Assembly (NCBI GenBank): GCA_021234155.1
Contig: JAJEKV010000005.1
Span: 17,902,089-17,966,088, forward strand
DNA length: 64,000 nt
Direction: 5' to 3'
From: Isoetes taiwanensis
Lineage: Eukaryota > Streptophyta > Lycopodiopsida > Isoetales > Isoetaceae
Both the position numbers and the translations under genes were made by a program. The notes under the pieces were generated by a model. The model had not been told where the DNA came from and did not search any database. It worked only from the letters and a program-made list of their open reading frames with translations. This document shows, piece after piece, positions 57,324 to 64,000 of the stretch; position 1 is the first letter of the stretch; every line of letters begins with the position of its first letter.

Positions 57324-58296
57324 CGAGGAGGCTCTACTTGCAGTTTGATAATTGCTCGCGTCAGAACAAGAATAGGTACTTGTTCTCATACTTGTCTTAC
57401 CTAGTTTGGTTGGGTGTTTTTGATCAGGTTCAACTTGGATTCATGATGGTTGGACACATCCATGATGAAAGATGCTCTCTTTTGAAACTACTCGACTGAT
57501 GAGAAGAAGATGCATTGACAGAGGAGCTTATGCAACTCTTGAGGAGTGTAGTTCCAAACAAGTTTGATAACGCCAAAAAAACTGCATACCTTTTAAAAAC
57601 GTTTTTAAGATTTTTTGAAGATTTTAAAATTTTTGAAAAAATTTTAAAAACGATTTTATATAAAATGTTAAAAATCTCTAAAAATCCTTAAAAATCTTTA
57701 AAAATCCTTAAAAATCTTTAAAAATCTTTAAAAATCCTTAGGGTGATTTTTTATCCGGGTTTGAACTTATTTATCCTTATATATGAAATTCTTATATTTC
57801 TTAACCTCTATAATAATGGTTGAACACATCCAAGAGTTACATGGCAAGACAACTATGATATCTTTGTACTTGAACTTAATAGTTTCTAGTAGCAAAAGAT
57901 AAACTTTCGATTTACTTGTTAGCATGCTTTGCAAAAAAAATGCTTTTAACATTAGCAAATATATCCAATAAAAGCGTTGAAAAGAAAGAATGTGCAATTT
58001 TTTTTTTTTCTTTTTTCTTAGCCAAATCAAATCATAAAAATCCTTTTTAAAAACGGAGGATTTTTATAAAGGTAATTTTAAAAATAAAAAAAAAGCGGTT
58101 TTTAACAACATTGGTTCCAAATCTCCTTCACCTTATACCTCAGGATCGAGGTCCCTAACTGGAAGGAATTCGTGAAAGGTTTCATCCCTGATAAGAAGGA
58201 CCGGTTATATGGTCATTTGGAATCTCTCCTCTTCAAGTTCTACATGAAAGATGGATGGCCATTAATGTTCTACAAGATGAGGCCTGAGTGTTGAAG
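57324..58296 (+). pseudogene. VGHTHxDID (DUF7869-like) transposase-related gene, copy 1
   Basis: The plus strand reads RRLYLQFDNCSRQNKNRYLF, SYLSYLVWLGVFDQVQLGF, then MMVGHIHDE. This matches the conserved LxLQLDNCxxxNKNRY...GFMMVGHTHxDID core of a multicopy family found in mosses, ferns, fungi and animals, annotated to my recollection as DUF7869 and thought to be transposase-like (RNase H fold inferred, not shown). A MITE at 57559-58113 interrupts it. Beyond the MITE the C-terminal part resumes: RIEVPNWKEFVKGFIPDKKD and FKFYMKDGWPLMFYKM. The N-terminal half is not legible and the frame is broken in several places. An intact copy might encode the enzyme of a DNA transposon; here it is a relic. 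Confidence 0.7.
57559..58113. mobile_element. hAT-like MITE inserted in the transposase-like relic
   Basis: Flanked by perfect 8-bp repeats GTTCCAAA (57551-57558 and 58114-58121). The ends, CAAGTTTGATAACG and the reverse complement CAATGTTGTTAAAA, share 9 of the first 12 positions, like the CAGTGTTG ends of the MITE at 43688. The interior is extremely AT-rich, with a tandem array of AAATCCTTAAAAATCTTTAA at about 57670-57740. No transposase. Confidence 0.85.
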
Positions 58297-60331
58297 GTTT
58301 TCCTGGACAAAACCCTCAACCTCAAGGGTATAGGACCTCCAGGTTTCTATAGGCAACCACTCTGTAGAGAATTCTGCAAATACTATGCTCAAGAACTCGA
58401 ATAGATCAGTTTCCCTAAACAGAAAAAAAAAACAATCACAGCAAAAAACTTGCCCTGGGACAATCTTTGAGAGTTTTTCTACAATTCCAATCCACAAAGC
58501 TTCTAGACAATATGCTTGATTAGTATACCAAGGCCTATTTGCAGATTCCTTAAGCTTCTCTATGGAATTGAGCTTACTGACCAAGTCAATTTTGAGTCAA
58601 TATCCCAACCCGAGAGCTTGTTTTGTCAATTCTTGAGATCGAGCACTTTTTTAAGTTTTGACAATTGATTTAACTTCTAATGACTCTGCAGACTAAGTGC
58701 ATATGTATCACAAAAGCAATTTGCAGCCATTTTTGTGGGGAAAAATTGTTTATCAGCGAATACAGTTCTTGATTCAAGAATGAATAGACAGATGGGTTCT
58801 AGAGATATGTTTTAATGATTTTTGGGATGGTACTTATTATAAAGACCTTATGGTGCAAGAAAACTAACTCAGGTACTGCTAATAACCTCTATTTTCTATG
58901 TTTTATGGATTTTTAGCATAAAGGAATAAGAATTCACACTGTTAAATAACAATAGTACTTACCAAGGTCGGATTTTCTCTCATTTGATTATCACATAGAA
59001 GGTAAACATCAATTCCCAAGCTCACAGTCCTGGGCGCTAAATACTTCCAAATCCGGTACATAGAGTAGCTCAGACGTCAGAATTTCGCATAGAAGTCGAC
59101 CCCTTGTTTCAGAACGTATCCCCCTTTTATTTTCTTGTTTCCGGCACATTCTTGGCATCTGAGGTTGTTTGGTTTTGGCTTATGTGTGTTGTGATGTTTC
59201 TTGAAGCTTAATGATACAAAAGAGATGTTCAAGCTCATGATTATCAGATCAGATCCACCGGAGAGGTTGGATCTTGGCCTGAACTTTTTAGGCCAAAGAA
59301 TTTTTGCGAAGGAACAATATCCCACAGGCCTTCTTCGAAAAATAACCCCAGAGCAACGTGGCGCATGGGGATTGGATGAAATCATACCTAGGCAAAGGGT
59401 TCATAGAAGTCGATTTAATTAAAGTGGGACTCATTCCATTCCCATTTTTTCCGGAACCCTCAAGTAATTTACATAAAAGTAGCACCCCTAATTCAAAACT
59501 ATCCTTAATTCAATTTTTGAATAAAACTCCTCGAATCCGAAGCTTTGTCAGTAGATTTTCACCGGGTTCATGAGTCGATTACAAAAACAATGCAACTGAA
59601 ACAAAGGAAATTCATTAAAGTTTGAAACCAAAGATGTAGTTGAAAAAGAATTTTTATTAATAAATTGAACAGATACAATGTATTTTACATCCGGACGCAG
59701 AGACCATGGTGGTCTTCTTTGCCACTACAAGCATCATCTTGGTAGGTGGTCCACCTTAGGGGATTAACTAGCGGCTTCTTCATGCCGACCGAAGCCTGGG
59801 GGGCAACCCTCAAGAGTGTGGAATGCCTCAATGGAGGTGCCTCTCGAGCTAATGCACACTGCCCACCGACTTCTCCACTGCGCCCCCGCAGCCCTTTCAT
59901 CAATATGCTCCTTCCCAACCTCCGTGGATGTTATGCAATGCTTGCAAGATGCTTTGAGCTTCCTGGACTTTCTCTTTGTTCTTCGCCGTTTCTTTATCCC
60001 CTGTGGTGTAGCTTTAGCAACCTCTCGAATTGGCGCGAGCAACCTTGTCCCAAAGGCCGCAAGAGTGTAGCGCGACCGGGATCTCGTGCGCTGCATCCAG
60101 ATTTCTTCCCGCCTTGAGCGGATGCGTACGCCTCGAGAGCCTCTCGCGGATGCTTGAGCTGATCTGTGGCCGGTGTCGGACCGTGCCCGAAAACCATTCG
60201 AGCAAGGAGAGTATGATTAACAATTACAGTACCATTATTAGTCAAAACGTAAGAAAAGAACGCTTGAAATCAAATTACAATGGAGAACATTCATTCCATA
60301 CAACCGTGATCCAATGATGGGGAAGTAGTGT
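58297..60331. other. No gene assigned; composition change near 59.7 kb
   Basis: 58297-59690 is ordinary AT-rich DNA. The plus-strand frame at 59201-59573 (MKLNDTKEMFKLMIIRSDPP; LGKGFIEVDLIKVGLIPFPF) has no known domain. From about 59690 to 60230 the DNA is GC-richer, with minus-strand open stretches (DQLKHPREALEAYASAQGGK; KKRRRTKRKSRK, a possible nuclear signal). These may be 3' parts of the gene system at 60.3-63.7 kb. Confidence 0.4.
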
Positions 60332-60610
60332 CTTTCTCGACTTCAAGTCGAAAGGCCCATAAAAGTGAAAGTACAACCATTCTCATTAGAATATGGTTGC
60401 ATCCAATCACACACGGAAGCATACAAATGGTTCGCCAACGAGACAACCAAGATGCCTTTCTCACTCGCGAAGTCGAGAAAGGCCTAGGAAAACGCAATGT
60501 ACAAGCATTATCATAATAGATCATGCCCGCATCCAGTCACACAATGAAACATACAAATGGTCTCATCAACAGATAGCATGCCTTTCTCACTCGCGTGAGT
60601 CGAGAAAGGC
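60332..60610. repeat. Tandem array, period ~125 bp, each unit ending in a palindrome
   Basis: Three palindromes of the CTTTCTC-GACTTxxAGTCGAGAAAG type sit at 60332-60354, 60455-60482 and 60580-60610. Between them the spacer repeats: CATTxTCATxAxAxxATG, GCATCCAxTCACACA, GAAxCATACAAATGGT, GATxxxATGCCTTTCTCACTCGCG. So the unit is about 125 bp with one hairpin per unit. The third hairpin has a stem of about 14 bp. Confidence 0.8.
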
Positions 60611-60869
60611 ATCGAAAAAAAAAAAACTCAATATACAAGTATATTCATTACAAAATGTTCAATACATGTGTTCACGTTCGTTTACAATATTCACACAATT
60701 TGACTATCTGAAAGCAGGGTCACTCTTCTTGTTCACCAAAGTATTTGTCGCCCATAGCTTTCATGACGCCTTTGCTCTCGGATCGGGTTCGGAGGAGGCT
60801 CGGATAGTTCGTGAAGCACATCGGCGACAAGAATGGCAAAGAGGGATTCCGCCAAGACAGACAGAGTCC

Positions 60870-61345
60870 GAAGGGACAACCACCTATCCGCCTCTCATAT
60901 TCTTCAGGTCGATATGGCTTAGCAATGATTGTATTTTTGCGTTGCTATGATAGCACTTGTAGGCTGAGCAGCGTGTTGTGTTTGCCATAGTCCCGAATTG
61001 CTCATAAACCCCGGCCCAAACCTTTTCACCATTATAGGCTTCCCTTTGTGATGGCTGGATCGAGGTCCCACATTATGCTCGACCCTTTCGCTTCCCCAAA
61101 CGTAACTTGAACTTCAAAACCTAAAATGCCGAGAACACCAAGAACATTGACAATATTTTTCTTTGCCATACAAGACCATATGCCCACTTTCAATCCCCAT
61201 TCCGGGCACCATTCAACAATTTCCTTAGCTCTAGGCCTCGGATACACTATTTTATGCTCGCTTTTGGTTGGGATCTGCGAGGTGTTAATCTCGGGACGTC
61301 TTTATCGTGGTATAACCGCAGCCTAATACTCCATTGACGCAAATA
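60870..61345 (-). pseudogene. FCP1-like (HAD) phosphatase domain relic
   Basis: Minus-strand reading from about 61345: CVNGVLGCGYTTIK at the place of the family DxDGxL motif, then VYPRPRAKEIVEWCPEWGLK, VGIWSCMAKKNIVNVLGVLG and SSIMWDLDPAITKGSL (61247-61032). Further on are KPIMVKRFG, YGKHNTLL, KCYHSNAK, NTIIAKPYRPEEYERRIGG. This is the order of plant FCP1-homology phosphatases: RP-x-EFLxWC, VGIWSS, N-V, WDQ/WDL, NTLLxDDSPYKxxxNPxN. The readings fall in different frames, so several indels have occurred, and the first catalytic aspartate position is not conserved. FCP1-type enzymes dephosphorylate proteins such as the RNA polymerase II tail. This may be a host pseudogene or a gene piece carried by a transposon. 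Confidence 0.6.
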
Positions 61346-61599
61346 TTACAGCTTGGCTCGGACCAAATTGGATCCCGCTTGAGTTTGGCTCGACCATATT
61401 TCCGGTTCATCGGGATCCAAATGCGGGATCATTATCTTTTCGTGTCCTTTCTGGCCGCGGAGCGTTGTCTTTTGCTCGATTGTCTTTGGGGAGTGCATTC
61501 TCCTCCTCGCGACGGAACCGCTATCCAATGACAATGATCCTGAGTCGTTGACATGGAAGTCCTCAAATGATGACATCCCGCCGAAAGGAACTTAGTTTT

Positions 61600-61675
61600 T
61601 TTCACTCTGAGTCGAGAATGAAAAGAAAAGGTATTGAAAGGGAACGAAGTTTTCTCGACTCGCGAAGTCGAGAAA
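61600..61675. repeat. Palindrome TTCTCGACTCGCGAAGTCGAGAA and half copy
   Basis: A 25-base near-perfect palindrome at 61651-61675 (the centre has one extra A). A half copy, TCACTCTGAGTCGAGAATG, lies 45 bases before. Same motif as at 60.3-60.6 and 63.4-63.6 kb. Confidence 0.8.
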
Positions 61676-62975
61676 CACCTATAGAGCAAAGTAAACTCAC
61701 CTCAATCTCAGGTTTTCAAGAATGTGTTCGGCAAAGATGGGTCTAAACCTTCGACATTTCGTCTCCGTCGCCTTTGTCTCCCCCGCCCTCGTCGCCTTTA
61801 TCGCTTCCATTTGTCTTCCTCCCCTTGAAATACTCATGCGGCCAGATCCGTGTATGGCCTAATGGTTTCAAACCATGTCCTTATTTCCAACCACGGATAT
61901 AGGTTTCATTCCAAACAAAGATAGCCCCCTCGAGAGAATAGGCCATTCATGTACCCCTCGCGATACAATTTGATCTTCCTCACCAAGCTGGTAATGAAGT
62001 ACTTGATAACTCTTGGCCGGATAGGAATTCTATGTATAGGACCTCAAGACCTGGCCGCACCATCTTTCTTTGACCTTGTCCATCGATGGAACATCCTCCA
62101 TAAATCGCCCCCCTTCCGTGGTTCCATCCGCTCTTGAGAGATCATGAACTTGTCGAGATAATGATGTTCGCTAGACCACCACTTATCGAGGTCTACCGCC
62201 GATCTTGAAATCAAAACCAAAACTATGTTTGCAAAGCTTGGTGCCTTGACAAGCCAAGTCTCGACTCATGATCAAGTTCTCGTATATGGAGTGCATGATC
62301 TTGTTGGTGAAGTTAATATCAGCTTCCATTGGGAGAAATATTGTCCGATTGCCCGCATGCAAAAGACAAGGAAACCGAAAGTATCCAGTCGGTCATGTCC
62401 ATCGACATCGCCTTGTACCAACCGCTCTATGTCAGCTTTGTCATAAAAAGGGTGGGGTCTTCGGATCATATTGATGGCAAATAGTGCCACGGGTCCGGGT
62501 GCCAGCCTTCAGACCACCAAATCCCTTTGTGTCCCAAAGTTACCAGAAATGGGGAGCTATCGTCGCCTTAAAATGGGACCACCCCGAATCCAAGCTTCCT
62601 CTTGATTGCCATAGCACGTTCGAGGAAAGGAAGGGTTTTGACGTTATGCTTCAGCTTGGTGTTGATGTAGGGGTTGACATAGACGGTTCAATTCCTTCAT
62701 GTCTTCCTCATCAAGGGCAGCCTTTTTTCCTTGTAATAATCAAAATCATGGTATTCATTAGATGCAACGCTGCGTAACTCCGGTGATGCCTTCTTCTAAC
62801 GCGACGCCGCTTTAGGGACCGTGGCATAATCCTTTAAGGCCCTGCATTTTAGAACTCCTGGTCTTCCTTAGTAGGATTGTTCCATCCAAGATTTTGCCTT
62901 GTAGGTCAAGCGTTTCTTTGTCCGTGAGGCCCTCGTGATCCTCTTCATGAACCGCTTGTCAAACAACTTGGGGTC
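61676..62975. other. Unrecognised minus-strand coding traces
   Basis: Near-balanced base composition. Minus-strand stretches read like protein but match nothing I know: VDLDKWWSSEHHYLDKFMIS, VIKYFITSLVRKIKLYREGY and MNGLFSRGGYLCLE (about 62190-61930); LPFLERAMAIKRKLGFGVVP and SSPFLVTLGHKGIWWSEGWH (about 62650-62500). They alternate between frames, so this looks like a decayed multi-exon or transposon gene continuous with 62976-63419. Confidence 0.4.
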
Positions 62976-63419
62976 CTACACGCATGGAAATTCTCCATTG
63001 CCGTCCTTGCCTTGCTTTTGTCCATTGAGCCCATATCTCGGTCCATTTCTCCCAGACGCCTCGATTACTAAGAATGAGGTCATATTGGTCCGAGAGAGAC
63101 TCCCCGCCTTTCCTTGGTGTTCTTTTCTTCTTCTCCTCTTCTTCCTCTCCCTCATCATCTTCTCGCCCCCTCCAGCAGTAACATATCTGAGATAGTTTCT
63201 CAAAGGTCTTCCACTTATCCGAGGGAGCCCTGTTTCCTTTAGGACGCCGAGGACAACCCAATGCTTTCCATCGCTGTCTAGCGGTATGATCTGGTCGATA
63301 AGGGCTGCATTCACCAATGTACCAATGTCGAGCATGAAAGTATCTACAAACACCGGAATAAATAAAGAATAGTAGTTCGGGTTTTCGAATTCGAAGTCGA
63401 AAGTCCCTTGAACGCCCAT
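62976..63419 (-). CDS. Unrecognised 147-residue open frame
   Basis: Reads MGVQGTFDFEFENPNYYSLF, then VFVDTFMLDIGTLVNAALID, SDGKHWVVLGVLKETGLPR, RPLRNYLRYV and a lysine/arginine block RERKKRRRRKEHQGK. The lysine/arginine block could be a nuclear signal. The N-terminal FDFEFE falls on a TTCGAATTCGAA palindrome that belongs to the hairpin family. An overlapping frame (SDQYDLILSNRGVWEKWTEI) also looks protein-like, so a frame change is possible. No domain identified. Confidence 0.35.
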   Translation of the reverse strand: MGVQGTFDFEFENPNYYSLFIPVFVDTFMLDIGTLVNAALIDQIIPLDSDGKHWVVLGVLKETGLPRISGRPLRNYLRYVTAGGGEKMMRERKKRRRRKEHQGKAGSLSRTNMTSFLVIEASGRNGPRYGLNGQKQGKDGNGEFPCV

Positions 63420-63665
63420 TTTCTATGTTACCCTGGCTTTCGCGAGTCGAGAAACCCCAAAGGATAATCGGGAAAATGTTAGATGGTAGAGGGCTTTCGA
63501 ATTCGCAGAGAAAGTCCCTTGAATGTCTAATTTTCTTTTACTTCTCTGGGTTTTCTCGACTCGCGAGTCGAGAAAGCTCTGATCCTTTGATTTTCGTGAA
63601 GCCTGGGTTTGGAACTGGCGAGTCGAGAAACCCCCTGATAATCGGCAAATGTTAGGATGGTAGGG
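63378..63665. repeat. Tandem hairpin repeat with perfect palindrome CTCGACTCGCGAGTCGAG core
   Basis: Two tandem units, 63378-63489 and 63490-63662. Each begins with TTTTCGAATTCGxAG and AAAGTCCCTTGAA and ends with GATAATCGGxAAA and ATGTTAGxATGGTAG. The second has about 60 extra bases. Palindromes or halves lie at 63384, 63437, 63494, 63552 and 63616. The copy at 63552-63575 is a perfect 24-base palindrome (TTT, then CTCGACTCGCGAGTCGAG, then AAA). Confidence 0.85.
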
Positions 63666-63694
63666 CAATGTCATACCCTGACAAAGCCAAAGGG

Positions 63695-64000
63695 GAGTAT
63701 TCAAAGTTGTGAAAGTGGGATTCATGATGGTTGGGCATACGCATGATGATATAGATGGATTCTTTGGAACTTTCTCCACCAAGCTCAAGAGAGAAAACGT
63801 GACCACTCCCCCGAACTAATGGATGTGTTTGAGAGCTGCATTGACCCCAACCCAATGGCTTTCTTGATGGATGAGGTTGCAGATTGGAAATCATTTGTAG
63901 AAGGATACTTGCTAGATGGTAAGGACCAGTTGATGAGGACACACAAAGCCACTTGAGTTCAAGTTTTGGGTTAGGGATGGAATACCAATCATGCAATATA
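63695..64000 (+). pseudogene. VGHTHDDID (DUF7869-like) transposase-related gene, copy 2
   Basis: The plus strand reads GVFKVVKVGFMMVGHTHDDI directly followed by DGFFGTFSTKLKRENVTTPP, the best-preserved form of the family core in this window. After a frame change it continues MDVFESCIDPNPMAFLMDEV, ADWKSFVEGYLLDGKDQL and FKFWVRDGIPIMQY to the window edge. The C-terminal half parallels copy 1 (VPNWKEFVKGFIPDKKD, FYMKDGWPLMFYK). The LDNCxxxNKN part expected just upstream is absent; the hairpin repeats lie there instead, so an intron or rearrangement may separate it. The gene may continue beyond the window. Confidence 0.72.

Noticed and set aside
1-64000. Bacterial-style operons, riboswitches or origins
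   Set aside because: Introns, LTR elements and PPR repeats show plant nuclear DNA; nothing of this kind was seen.

Overview
The window looks like nuclear DNA of a land plant with a large, transposon-rich genome, most likely a fern. The evidence is intron-bearing plant gene pieces (arabinose-5-phosphate isomerase, VMP1/KMS, ABCB), a pentatricopeptide-repeat (PPR) gene built from long runs of 31-residue S-type repeats as in ferns and lycophytes, methionine-tRNA primer sites in LTR elements, and several generations of nested transposons. The fern assignment is inference; land plant is well supported.

Layout. 0-2.8 kb: 3' part of a broken copia element. 4.8-6.8 kb: a host tandem duplication split by a 5'-truncated LINE (family A, copy 1). 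7.3-7.65 and 21.9-22.35 kb: two copies of a dispersed repeat. 10.0-10.64 kb: a 31-bp satellite made of three ~10.3-bp subunits. 11.9-20.1 kb: minus-strand pieces of three unrelated host genes, namely one ABCB exon, a nearly complete but damaged arabinose-5-phosphate isomerase gene, and three VMP1/KMS exons. Between the last two lie tRNA-like repeats and a gypsy fragment with LTR and primer site. 22.35-30.74 kb: two further family A LINEs, head to tail. The first is near full length and strikingly GC-rich. 30.8-31.75 kb: two nested hAT-like elements, each with its own perfect 8-bp target duplication. 32.1-32.95 kb: a second copy of the 17-kb LTR, running into a pyrimidine tract.

33-46 kb: mostly decayed intergenic DNA with two copia fragments, an L1-like LINE with a poly-A tail, a possible two-exon gene piece, and a hAT-type MITE holding a tRNA-like SINE. 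46.39-48.18 kb: an intronless PPR gene whose E motif seems cut off by a one-base frameshift. 49.21-56.09 kb: a whole but broken Ty3/gypsy element with both LTRs, primer site, polypurine tract and near-matching target duplication; another repeat lies inside its reverse transcriptase region. 57.3-64 kb: two plus-strand relics of a transposase-like gene with the VGHTHxDID motif. The first is interrupted by a hAT-like MITE. Between the two lie a minus-strand FCP1-like phosphatase relic and about ten copies of a palindrome around CTCGACTCGCGAGTCGAG.

Only the PPR gene is likely to be expressed in roughly its present form. The most unusual parts are the palindrome-studded 57-64 kb block, the same-strand cluster of intron-containing gene fragments at 12-20 kb, the 31-bp satellite, and the nested hAT elements. 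Translations and alignments were done by eye; no database search was possible.
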